Source of the DNA: Polaromonas sp.
GTDB lineage: Bacteria > Pseudomonadota > Gammaproteobacteria > Burkholderiales > Burkholderiaceae_C
Assembly: GCA_013298945.1 (NCBI GenBank)
Contig: JAAFJR010000004.1
Location: forward strand, 156,548-220,547
DNA length: 64,000 nt
Reading direction: 5' to 3'
The translations under genes and the position numbers were made by a program. The notes beneath the pieces are model-generated. The model searched no databases. It was not told the DNA's origin and worked only from the letters and a program-made list of their open reading frames with translations. Of the stretch, positions 7,790-15,409 are shown one piece after another (positions within the stretch are counted from its first letter, which is position 1; each line of letters opens with the position of its first letter).

Positions 7790-9002
7790 TTTCTAAGAAC
7801 TTGGCAATGCGGTCAATCGCCTCGCGCAAATCGTCTTCATGCGGTAAAAAGACGATGCGGAAGTGGTCAGGCGCTGGCCAGTTGAAGCCCGTGCCCTGCA
7901 CCAGCATGACGCGGGTGGCTTTGAGCAATTCCAAGAAAAACTGGCGATCGTCTTTGATCGGGTAAATCACTGGGTCTAGCTTGGGGAACATGTACAGCGC
8001 AGCCTGTGGCTTAACGCAGCTCACGCCCGGAATCGCGGTGATCAACTCATACGCCAAATCGCGCTGACGACGCAAGCGACCGCCCTCGCCCACCAGCTCG
8101 TTGATGCTCTGGTAGCCGCCCAGCGCCGTTTGAATCGCCCACTGGCCTGGCACGTTGGAGCACAACTTCATGTTCGAGAGCATGTTCAGCCCTTCGATGT
8201 AGTCTTTGGCGATCGTTTTGTCGCCTGTGACCACCATCCAACCAGCGCGGTAGCCGCATGAGCGGTAGCTTTTGCTCAAAGAGTTGAAGGTCAAAGTCAG
8301 CACATCGGTAGACAAACTCGCCAGCGCGGTGTGCTTGATACCGTCGTAAAGAACCTTGTCATAAACCTCGTCCGCCAAGATGACCAAGCCGTTCTCACGG
8401 GCGATCACAATGATTTGTTTAAGAAGCTCTTCTGAATACAACACACCTGTTGGGTTATTCGGGTTGATAACGACAATGCCCTTGGTGCGGGGTGTAATTT
8501 TGGTGCGAATATCGTCCAAATTCGGCATCCAGCCATTTTCTTCATCGCACAAATAATGCACAGGTTTGCCGCCAGACAAGCTGGTCGCCGCCGTCCATAG
8601 TGGGTAATCGGGCATGGGCAAAAGCAGCTCATCGCCGTTGTCAAGCAGCGCGTTGGTCGCCATGGTGATCAGTTCACTCGCGCCATTACCTAAGTAAACA
8701 TCGTCCAACGTGACGCCAACGATGCCTTGTTTTTGCGTCTCATGCATCACCGCTTTGCGAGCGCCAAAAATGCCTTTGCTATCGCTGTAACCGGCTGAAT
8801 TGGGCAAGTTACGAATCATATCCTGTTGAATTTCCTCGGGCGCATCAAAACCAAACACCGCTAGGTTGCCGAGGTTGAGCTTGATGATCTTCTGGCCTTC
8901 GTCCTCCATCTGACGCGCGGCATCCATGATAGGACCACGTATGTCATACAGAACGTTGGCCAATTTGGCCGATTTTTGGATCGCTTTTTGAACCGGTTTC
9001 AC
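7758..9002 (-). CDS. alaA: Alanine aminotransferase (AlaA type), PLP-dependent
   Basis: Class I aminotransferase of 414 residues that makes alanine from pyruvate with glutamate. It matches the E. coli AlaA pattern throughout: LANVLYDIRGPIMDAA, GYSDSKGIFGARKA, LPMPDYPLWTAATSLSGG, INPNNPTGVLYS, ADEVYDKVLYD, the PLP lysine K244 in SLSKSYRSCGYRAGW, and LVQGTGFNWPAPDHFRIV. One oddity is GNLAVFGF at residues 45-52, where the family usually has GNPAPFGF. The last ten residues (SYRKRSGTGN) are encoded by a dispersed repeat copy, so the native C-terminus appears to have been replaced or extended. It lies just upstream of hom and thrC. Confidence 0.93.
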   Translation of the reverse strand: MKPVQKAIQKSAKLANVLYDIRGPIMDAARQMEDEGQKIIKLNLGNLAVFGFDAPEEIQQDMIRNLPNSAGYSDSKGIFGARKAVMHETQKQGIVGVTLDDVYLGNGASELITMATNALLDNGDELLLPMPDYPLWTAATSLSGGKPVHYLCDEENGWMPNLDDIRTKITPRTKGIVVINPNNPTGVLYSEELLKQIIVIARENGLVILADEVYDKVLYDGIKHTALASLSTDVLTLTFNSLSKSYRSCGYRAGWMVVTGDKTIAKDYIEGLNMLSNMKLCSNVPGQWAIQTALGGYQSINELVGEGGRLRRQRDLAYELITAIPGVSCVKPQAALYMFPKLDPVIYPIKDDRQFFLELLKATRVMLVQGTGFNWPAPDHFRIVFLPHEDDLREAIDRIAKFLESYRKRSGTGN

Positions 9003-9147
9003 AATTTCTCCAGTGAGGATATAGCCGAGAATTCAGAGGTTTAACCCTTGATTTGACCACACTTTTGACTTGAAAAAACCCCCAAATCACCCAAAATAGT
9101 GCACTGCAGCAAACAAGCGTACGAAATCACCCAATTAGAATGTTGAT

Positions 9148-9537
9148 ATGAAACTAGAAGCAGACAATTTTGACGTACAAACCATCCAAGGTTACGGCGC
9201 AGACTGGGTTGGCGTACAGGGCGAAAAAATCAAACACAGCGTGATTTTGGGCTCCAAAGGTCAGCGCTTAGACTGGCAATGCAGCCGCTATGAAGACCTG
9301 ACGGAAGCACATTTTGCCCAATTGGCTGAGTTTGATGCCGAACTCATCATTTTCGGCTCAGGTTCGCGCATTCGCTTTCCGCCGCCAGCTTGGTTACAAC
9401 CCTTAATGGCCAAGCGCATGGGTTTGGAGACCATGGATACGGGCGCTGCCTGCCGCACTTACAACATTTTGGCGGGCGAAGGCCGACGCGTGGTTGTCGC
9501 CTTGGTGCTAGAGCAAGTGCTTTCTGCTCCAAAGTGA
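9148..9537 (+). CDS. Mth938-like domain protein (DUF498 type)
   Basis: A 129-residue cytoplasmic protein of the Mth938/Xcc1710 (NDUFAF3-related) fold. Landmarks are NFDVQTIQGYGADWVGVQG, the LIIFGSGSRIRFPPPAW motif at about residues 69-85 and GLETMDTGAACRTYNILAGEGRRVV near the C-terminus (landmarks MDTGAACRTYN and EGRRVV). The last motif is the family hallmark. The molecular function in bacteria is not established; the eukaryotic relative assists respiratory complex I assembly. It diverges from alaA and lies upstream of the peroxiredoxin gene, but a 134-bp gap makes co-transcription uncertain. Confidence 0.88.
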   Translation: MKLEADNFDVQTIQGYGADWVGVQGEKIKHSVILGSKGQRLDWQCSRYEDLTEAHFAQLAEFDAELIIFGSGSRIRFPPPAWLQPLMAKRMGLETMDTGAACRTYNILAGEGRRVVVALVLEQVLSAPK

Positions 9538-9560
9538 GACATAGCTCACAGGGAAATCTA

Positions 9561-9574
9561 GACTAAAGTTAGTC
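9561..9574. promoter_or_regulatory. Short perfect dyad upstream of the peroxiredoxin gene
   Basis: GACTAA-AG-TTAGTC is a perfect 6-bp inverted repeat about 100 bp before the bcp start. It could be an operator for a dimeric regulator. A dyad this short can also arise by chance. Confidence 0.3.
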
Positions 9575-9671
9575 GAAACTTAGGCGACGGTTACTTTCAG
9601 TGACAGCATTTCTAGGCTAAAATAGGGGGTTGCTGCTTTAGCTTTGAAACACTGCGAGATTTAATACTTAT

Positions 9672-10172
9672 ATGGCGATCGTTGTTAATAAACTCCTCCC
9701 CGAATTTGAATCGATTGCTACAAGCGGTGTCAAAGTAACCAACACCTCTCACCTCGGCACTACGATGGTTTTGTTTTTCTACCCGAAGGACAACACACCT
9801 GGTTGCACGACTGAAGCGATGCAGTTTCGTGACAAAAACAAAGACTTCGTCAAAGCTGGCGCAACAGTTTTTGGCGTGTCACGAGACAACATGACCTCTC
9901 ACAACGATTTCAAACTCAAACTTGAGCTGCCGTTTGAGCTGATAGCGGACACAGAAGAGAAAATGTGCCACATGTTTGGCGTGGTCAAAAACAAAATCAT
10001 GTACGGTAAAAAGGTCAAAGGCATTGAACGCAGCACCTTTTTGATCGGGCCTGACGGCATCTTGGTAGAAGAATGGCGCGGATTGAAAGTGCCTGGGCAT
10101 GTGGATGACGTACTAAAAGCTGTCAAAGCACTAAACAAATCGACAAAAGAAAAAGAAAAATTAGCTGCATAG
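9672..10172 (+). CDS. bcp: Thioredoxin-dependent peroxiredoxin, Bcp family
   Basis: Reduces hydrogen peroxide and organic hydroperoxides in the cytoplasm. The AhpC/TSA fold is shown by VLFFYPKDNTPGCTTEA, with the peroxidatic cysteine at C45. In the E. coli protein the resolving cysteine is five residues later (C50); here that position is a methionine. The only other cysteine seen is C99, matching E. coli C99. It therefore probably works as a 1-Cys enzyme or uses C99. A rho-independent terminator follows the gene. Confidence 0.93.
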   Translation: MAIVVNKLLPEFESIATSGVKVTNTSHLGTTMVLFFYPKDNTPGCTTEAMQFRDKNKDFVKAGATVFGVSRDNMTSHNDFKLKLELPFELIADTEEKMCHMFGVVKNKIMYGKKVKGIERSTFLIGPDGILVEEWRGLKVPGHVDDVLKAVKALNKSTKEKEKLAA

Positions 10173-10255
10173 ACGTGCTGATGTCATCTGAGATGTGCAT
10201 AATGAATGCATGAATTTGACAATTAACTTGCCAGTTTTTTTAATTTTTTCAAACA

Positions 10256-10288
10256 AAGCCGCCTTGGCAACTAGGCGGCTTTTTTGTT
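10256..10288 (+). terminator. Rho-independent terminator after bcp
   Basis: Stem AAGCCGCCT / AGGCGGCTT (10256-10264 with 10273-10281) with an 8-nt loop, followed by a run of T. It separates bcp from phoH. Confidence 0.88.
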
Positions 10289-10351
10289 TTTTTAACTGAT
10301 CTTTTACGTTGTTTACTTTGTTTTTTCATTAACTAGGGTTTTCAAAACTTT

Positions 10352-12052
10352 ATGCCATTACCTCCAGCACCGACCAAGCGCGCATCCCTTTTAGCATCTA
10401 GCAAATTTGCAACCAACCAGTCGGAACAGCTCAAACAAGAAAAGCCTGCCGCCAAAGGTAAATACTATGACAATTTATTCATAAAATCAGCCTCTAGCCA
10501 GCGTGATATAACCCTAGACAGCTATCAAAAAAGCAGCACTAAACATTCAGTTGGCGCAACGACTGATGTGCTACCAAGCTATCAAAAAGTGGTCACAAAC
10601 ACGCCTGCGCAGGCTGCATCAACCGCAGCGTCCGCAGCTAAGGCCAAGCGAACCAAATCAACTGGTGCAACCAAACTCTTCGTTCTAGACACCAACGTGC
10701 TGATGCACGACCCGATGTGTTTGTTCCGCTTCGAAGAGCACGACATTTACCTGCCCATGATCGTGCTGGAAGAGCTGGACGGCCACAAAAAGGGAATGAC
10801 TGAGGTCAACCGCAACGCGCGCCAAACCAGTCGTTCGTTGGATGCCTTAGCTGCAGCCAAAGGCGCTGACATGGCGCTTGGTTTGCAATTGGAGACCACT
10901 GGGCACAAAGAAGCCAAAGGTCGTTTGTTCTTTCAAACCCAAGTGTTGGACTACAGCTTGCCTTCAAGCCTGCCACAGGGCAAGGCGGACAACCAAATTT
11001 TGGGCGTTGTCGAAGCTTTACGTAAGGTGAACGCTGGTAAAGAGGTTGTTTTGGTGTCCAAAGACATCAACATGCGTGTCAAAGCACGGGCTTTGGGTCT
11101 ATTTGCGGAAGATTACCAAAACGACAAAACGCTGGAAGACGGCGATTTGCTCTATTGTGGTGCATTGGCGCTGCCCGCTGATTTTTGGACCAAGCAAGCA
11201 AAAAAAGTCGAAAGCTGGCAAGAAGGTCACGCCACGTTTTACCGCTTGTCGGGTCCGCTGGTGCAAGAAATGCTGGTCAACCAGTTTGTCTATTTCGAAG
11301 CCGCTGGTGAACCGACACTCTACGCCCGCGTCGTCGAAGTACGCGACCAAACTGTGGTTTTGAAGACGCTGAAAGATTACAAACACCTGAAAAACGTGGT
11401 CTGGGGTGTGGCTGCACGCAACCGCGAGCAAAACTTTGCGATGAACTTGCTGATGGATCCCGAAGTCGATTTCGTCACCCTCGCCGGCACGGCTGGCACT
11501 GGTAAAACCTTGATGGCGTTGGCCTGCGGCCTCACCCAAGTGCTAGATGACCGCCGCTACACTGAAATCATCATGACCCGTGCGACGGTCAGCGTGGGCG
11601 AAGACATTGGCTTTTTACCTGGCACGGAAGAAGAAAAAATGGGCCCGTGGATGGGCGCGATGGACGATAACTTGGAAGTTTTGGCAAAAACCGAAACCAC
11701 GGCAGGTGAATGGGGACGTGCCGCGACGAATGAGTTGATTCGCAGTCGTATCAAGGTCAAAAGCATGAATTTCATGCGCGGCCGCACATTTTTGAACAAA
11801 TACGTCATCATCGATGAAGCGCAAAACTTGACCCCCAAGCAGATGAAAACGCTCATCACTCGCGCTGGCCCAGGGACAAAAATCGTCTGCATGGGTAACT
11901 TGGCTCAAATCGACACCCCTTACCTCACCGAAGGTTCGTCCGGCATGACCTACGCCGTAGACAAGTTCAAAGGCTGGCCGCACGGTGGGCACATCACGCT
12001 GGCGCGGGGTGAGCGGTCACGGTTGGCGGATTTCGCGAGTGAAGTTTTGTAA
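10352..12052 (+). CDS. PIN domain - PhoH-family ATPase (PhoH2 type)
   Basis: A 566-residue fusion of an N-terminal PIN ribonuclease domain (from about residue 109, LFVLDTNVLMHDP, with acidic residues DTN and EELDG) and a C-terminal PhoH ATPase/helicase domain. The Walker A motif GTAGTGKT is at residues 379-386 and the Walker B motif VIIDEAQNLTP at about 486-496. Proteins of this architecture have been shown to unwind and cleave RNA in mycobacteria. The first 105 residues are Ala/Ser/Lys/Gln-rich and probably disordered, with two YQK-containing repeats. It stands alone, converging on dnaB across a dispersed repeat. Confidence 0.93.
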   Translation: MPLPPAPTKRASLLASSKFATNQSEQLKQEKPAAKGKYYDNLFIKSASSQRDITLDSYQKSSTKHSVGATTDVLPSYQKVVTNTPAQAASTAASAAKAKRTKSTGATKLFVLDTNVLMHDPMCLFRFEEHDIYLPMIVLEELDGHKKGMTEVNRNARQTSRSLDALAAAKGADMALGLQLETTGHKEAKGRLFFQTQVLDYSLPSSLPQGKADNQILGVVEALRKVNAGKEVVLVSKDINMRVKARALGLFAEDYQNDKTLEDGDLLYCGALALPADFWTKQAKKVESWQEGHATFYRLSGPLVQEMLVNQFVYFEAAGEPTLYARVVEVRDQTVVLKTLKDYKHLKNVVWGVAARNREQNFAMNLLMDPEVDFVTLAGTAGTGKTLMALACGLTQVLDDRRYTEIIMTRATVSVGEDIGFLPGTEEEKMGPWMGAMDDNLEVLAKTETTAGEWGRAATNELIRSRIKVKSMNFMRGRTFLNKYVIIDEAQNLTPKQMKTLITRAGPGTKIVCMGNLAQIDTPYLTEGSSGMTYAVDKFKGWPHGGHITLARGERSRLADFASEVL

Positions 12053-12068
12053 AAATATTTTCGGTTTT

Positions 12069-12130
12069 GCTACTAATTTCATAGCTGCTTAGGCAATAAA
12101 TACGCCGGCTAGAGGCTTATTTATTGCCTA
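12069..12130 (+). repeat. Dispersed repeat copy 3 (forward), best hairpin form
   Basis: Most complete copy: GCTAC-N7-ATAGC hairpin, then a core flanked by a perfect 12-bp inverted repeat, AGGCAATAAATA at 12091-12102 and TATTTATTGCCT at 12118-12129, with CGCCGGCTAGAGGCT as the loop. It lies between the convergent 3' ends of phoH and dnaB and could end transcription from either side. Confidence 0.88.
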
Positions 12131-12146
12131 TTTTTACGTTTTAAAC

Positions 12147-13637
12147 TTAATAATCCCCACCTCCACTCGCCAAGCTCTCAAACTTGGTGATCGGTTTCAG
12201 GAAAGCTAATTTCACGGTCCCCGTTGGGCCGTTACGCTGTTTGGCGATGATGACTTCGGCGACGCCTGGCTCTTTTGAGAGCTCTTTGGTGTAGTAGTCG
12301 TCACGGTAGATGAACATGATGATGTCGGCATCTTGCTCGATAGCGCCGGATTCGCGCAAATCGCTCATCATGGGGCGTTTATCGGTGCGGGTCTCTACGC
12401 TTCGGTTGAGCTGCGACAGCGCAATCACGGGGCATTGCAGCTCTTTGGCGAGCATTTTCAAGCCTCGGGAGATTTCACCCAGCTCGGTAGCGCGGTTTTC
12501 GCCGTTGCCACCGCCACTGGTACCACTCATGAGTTGCAAGTAATCGACCACGATTAAACCCAATTTGCCGCATTTGCGGGCTAAACGACGGGCATTGGCG
12601 CGTAGTTCGCTGGAATTCAAGCCGGCGCTTTCGTCGATGTGCAGGGATACAGTGCGTAGTTTTTCAATCGCTTCTGTCAATCGAGGCCATTCTTCGTCGC
12701 TCAATTTACCGGTTCGCAAATGCGTTTGGTCAATTCGCCCAATCGAGCCGACCACACGAACCGCCAACTGTGCCGCGCCCATCTCCATGGAAAACACGGC
12801 GACGGGTAAGCCTTCGTTCAAGGCGACGTGCTCAGCAATATTGATGGCGAGTGCAGTTTTACCCATGGACGGACGGGCGGCCAACACAATCATGTCACCC
12901 GCTTGGAAGCCCGAAGTCATGCGGTCTAGGTCGTAAAAACCTGTAGGCACGCCGGTGATGTCGTTGGGGTTATCGGCCATTTCCTGCACGCGGTCTAGCA
13001 AATCGACCACCAAGGTGTCCATGCTTTGAAAGCCCTGCTTCATGCGCGAGCCTTCTTCACCAATGTTGAAGATTTTTTGCTCGGCTTCGTCCACAATCGT
13101 TGCCACGGGGCGGCCTTGTGTGTTGAAGGCGTTGGTAGCTATTTCGTCGCTGACGCTGACCAGTTTGCGCAAAATGGCACGCTCGCGCACGATTTCCGCA
13201 TAACGGCGAATGTTGCTGGCACTGGGTACGTATTGCGCCAAGGAGTTGAGGTAGCTCAACCCACCGACTTCTTCTGATTTGCCTAGGTTTTGCAGCTGCT
13301 CGTAAACAGTAATGACGTCTGCGGGTTTGGAGGCATTGATGAGCGTGGTCATCGCGCTGTAGATCAAACGGTGCTCGTAACGATAAAAATCGCTGTCGTT
13401 GAGCAAGTCCCCTACCCTGTCCCAGGCGGCATTGTCCAGCAACAAGCCGCCTAAAACGCTGGATTCAGCTTCAATGGAGTGCGGCGGTATACGCAGCTGG
13501 GCAATTTGCCGGTCTGGGATGAAGTCTTGGCTGATTCGGTCACCAAAATCACCCTCCACCACTGCACTTTGCAAGTCGTGGTTGATATCGGCAAATGAAG
13601 CGGCTAAAGATGCGTCTGTAGGGATAACGGCTGACAT
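12147..13637 (-). CDS. dnaB: Replicative DNA helicase
   Basis: Hexameric helicase that unwinds DNA at the replication fork. The N-terminal DnaB domain begins LRIPPHSIEAESSVLGGLLLD. The C-terminal RecA-like ATPase has Walker A ARPSMGKTALAINIA, LIVVDYLQLMSG and the DIIMFIYRDDYY region. The ATG at 13637 is chosen over a start 25 codons upstream because it has a good AAGGAA ribosome site and gives the usual N-terminus. It lies downstream of the rpsF-priB-rpsR-rplI operon, separated by a terminator, an order common in betaproteobacteria. Confidence 0.96.
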   Translation of the reverse strand: MSAVIPTDASLAASFADINHDLQSAVVEGDFGDRISQDFIPDRQIAQLRIPPHSIEAESSVLGGLLLDNAAWDRVGDLLNDSDFYRYEHRLIYSAMTTLINASKPADVITVYEQLQNLGKSEEVGGLSYLNSLAQYVPSASNIRRYAEIVRERAILRKLVSVSDEIATNAFNTQGRPVATIVDEAEQKIFNIGEEGSRMKQGFQSMDTLVVDLLDRVQEMADNPNDITGVPTGFYDLDRMTSGFQAGDMIVLAARPSMGKTALAINIAEHVALNEGLPVAVFSMEMGAAQLAVRVVGSIGRIDQTHLRTGKLSDEEWPRLTEAIEKLRTVSLHIDESAGLNSSELRANARRLARKCGKLGLIVVDYLQLMSGTSGGGNGENRATELGEISRGLKMLAKELQCPVIALSQLNRSVETRTDKRPMMSDLRESGAIEQDADIIMFIYRDDYYTKELSKEPGVAEVIIAKQRNGPTGTVKLAFLKPITKFESLASGGGDY

Positions 13638-13807
13638 GAATTTCCTTGAATCTATCCCTAAATAGTAATACGAACGACCGTAAAAGTCACATGAAAGGCT
13701 GTGCATAACCACTGCTTTTCTGTTGTATAACTTCTGTATAAGTAACTAAATTGTGTGCAAAACTTTCAAAACTAAAATCGCAAAACACAAGACCACAAAA
13801 GCCAACA

Positions 13808-13843
13808 AAAAAGGCTGCCGAGTTTGCACTCGACAGCCTTTTT
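13808..13843 (-). terminator. Rho-independent terminator after rplI
   Basis: Strong inverted repeat (13808-13822 with 13829-13843; GGCTGCCGAG / CTCGACAGCC with one mismatch) with A and T tracts on either side. On the minus strand it ends the ribosomal operon 15 bp past rplI. Confidence 0.9.
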
Positions 13844-13857
13844 GGAGAAAATGCTAA

Positions 13858-14310
13858 TTAAGCAGATTCGCCGTACACAGTCACGGTGATTTCAGCAACC
13901 ACGTCAGTGTGCAAAGACACTGCCACAGAGCTGTCACCAACGACCTTGATCGGGCCGGTAGGCATACGAATTTGTGACTTTAAGACTTTGTAGCCTTGTT
14001 TGCCCAATTCTTCAGCGATGTCTGCATTGGTCACTGAACCAAACAAACGGCCGTCAACACCTGCTTTTTGTGTCAACTTGATGGTTGTACCACCGAGCTT
14101 TTCACCTTGCGCTTGTGCTTCTGCCAATTTTGCAGCAGCTTGCTTTTCCAATTCAGCGCGTTTGATTTCAAACTCTTTTTTCGCTGATTCAGTGGCACGA
14201 CGAGCGCGTCCGGATGGGATCAAAAAGTTACGTGCATAGCCGTCTTTGACTTTGACGATATCGCCCAAATTGCCGACGTTAACAACTTTGTCTAATAGAA
14301 TAATTTGCAT
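13858..14310 (-). CDS. rplI: 50S ribosomal protein L9
   Basis: Large-subunit ribosomal protein of 150 residues. The N-terminal domain [32 protein letters not shown] (landmarks MQIILLDKV and [10 protein letters not shown]) binds 23S rRNA; a long connecting helix rich in Glu, Lys and Ala follows, then the C-terminal domain. Last gene of the rpsF operon, 12 bp after rpsR. Confidence 0.98.
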   Translation of the reverse strand: MQIILLDKVVNVGNLGDIVKVKDGYARNFLIPSGRARRATESAKKEFEIKRAELEKQAAAKLAEAQAQGEKLGGTTIKLTQKAGVDGRLFGSVTNADIAEELGKQGYKVLKSQIRMPTGPIKVVGDSSVAVSLHTDVVAEITVTVYGESA

Positions 14311-14322
14311 GTTGACTACTCC

Positions 14323-14604
14323 TTAGATGCGGTGCTGGTCGCTGTACGGGACCAAAGCCAAGAAACGCGCACGTTTGATAGCGGTGTTAAGTTGACGCTG
14401 GTAAATGGCACGTGTGCCAGTCAAGCGGGCTGGAATGATTTTGCCGTTTTCGGCGATGAAATCACGCAATGTGTCGACGTCTTTGTAGTCAATTTCTACA
14501 ACGTCAGCCACCGTGAAACGGCAATAGCGCTTGCGCTTGAACAACAAATTTTGTGCTGGGCGCTTTGGGCGCTTGTCTTTGTTAAAACGTTTTGGTCCGG
14601 GCAT
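14323..14604 (-). CDS. rpsR: 30S ribosomal protein S18
   Basis: Small-subunit protein of 93 residues that pairs with S6 on the platform of the 30S subunit. Core motifs are [26 protein letters not shown] (landmarks DVDTLRDFI and KIIPARLTG) and the basic [11 protein letters not shown] end. Third gene of the rpsF-priB-rpsR-rplI operon. Confidence 0.98.
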   Translation of the reverse strand: MPGPKRFNKDKRPKRPAQNLLFKRKRYCRFTVADVVEIDYKDVDTLRDFIAENGKIIPARLTGTRAIYQRQLNTAIKRARFLALVPYSDQHRI

Positions 14605-14625
14605 GATGGACTCCTAAAAAAATTA

Positions 14626-14907
14626 TTAATTAAATTCTTGAATATGAAACACGACATTTTTACCTTGGCGGGCGGCTCCTAAAAAGCCGGTGAACTTCCA
14701 AACACTGCCTAAAGCTTGTTTGCCGATAGATTCAGCAAGATGGCCAATAGCAAGTGCATTGAGACTTACTTTAACTTGCCTTTTGGCTCCCATTTCTTGA
14801 ACTTCGGTTTCACTCTCGAGTGAAAAATTCAATGCTGGCAATCCGGCTGGTGTGTATCGCAGAGGGGAAACCTCGACAAGACACGCAGTTAAAACAAGTT
14901 GGTTCAC
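14626..14907 (-). CDS. priB: Primosomal replication protein N
   Basis: Single-domain OB-fold protein of 93 residues that takes part in PriA-dependent replication restart. MNQLVLTACLVE opens the protein; LRYTPAGLPALNFSLESE and the C-terminal NVVFHIQEFN are typical. It lies between rpsF and rpsR, the usual priB place in beta- and gammaproteobacteria. Confidence 0.94.
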   Translation of the reverse strand: MNQLVLTACLVEVSPLRYTPAGLPALNFSLESETEVQEMGAKRQVKVSLNALAIGHLAESIGKQALGSVWKFTGFLGAARQGKNVVFHIQEFN

Positions 14908-14935
14908 ACCAAATTAAAATTATTGTGCAACTGTA

Positions 14936-15307
14936 TTACGCAGCATATTCTGATTGTTGGGTTTTACGTGTTTCTTCGCGCTCAACAGTTTTCATCATGG
15001 CTGATGGTGCTGTATCTGCAGACTTACGCAAAACGGTGAGGTGACGCAAAACTGCATCGTTGAACTTAAACGCGTGCTCAAGTTCAGCCATCACGGCTTG
15101 GTCAGCTTCGATGTTCACGCACAGATAGTGTGCTTTTGACAGCTTGTTGATTTGGTAAACCATCTGACGACGGCCCCAATCTTCAACGCGGTGCACCTTG
15201 CCGCCGCCAGCGGTAATCATGCCCTTGTAACGCTCCAGCATAGCTGGAACTTGTTCACTTTGATCCGGGTGGATCAACAAAACGATCTCATAATGACGCA
15301 TAGACAC
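14936..15307 (-). CDS. rpsF: 30S ribosomal protein S6
   Basis: First gene of the operon, 123 residues, beginning [19 protein letters not shown] after two starting residues, with [21 protein letters not shown] and the conserved [15 protein letters not shown] strand ([14 protein letters not shown] here). Binds S18 and 16S rRNA. An AAAGGAG ribosome site precedes the ATG. The C-terminal tail of about 20 residues is the usual variable extension. Confidence 0.98.
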   Translation of the reverse strand: MSMRHYEIVLLIHPDQSEQVPAMLERYKGMITAGGGKVHRVEDWGRRQMVYQINKLSKAHYLCVNIEADQAVMAELEHAFKFNDAVLRHLTVLRKSADTAPSAMMKTVEREETRKTQQSEYAA

Positions 15308-15409
15308 TCCTTTAGGGATAAAGCCACCCGCTGCGTCTACATGACAACCAAATTCAGAATTGAACCGAGCGCCCTGTAGCGGTGTGGCAAGGGAAAGCCT
15401 TATATTATA
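15308..15409 (-). promoter_or_regulatory. Leader and candidate -10 of the rpsF operon
   Basis: On the minus strand a perfect TATAAT lies at 15409-15404, overlapping the 3' end of the symporter gene, about 100 bp before rpsF. No good -35 box is at the right distance. The leader contains CACCGCTACAGGG, a CCG flanked by pairable bases, which could be an S6:S18 autoregulatory site of the kind known for rpsF leaders. I could not fold it to confirm. Confidence 0.35.
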
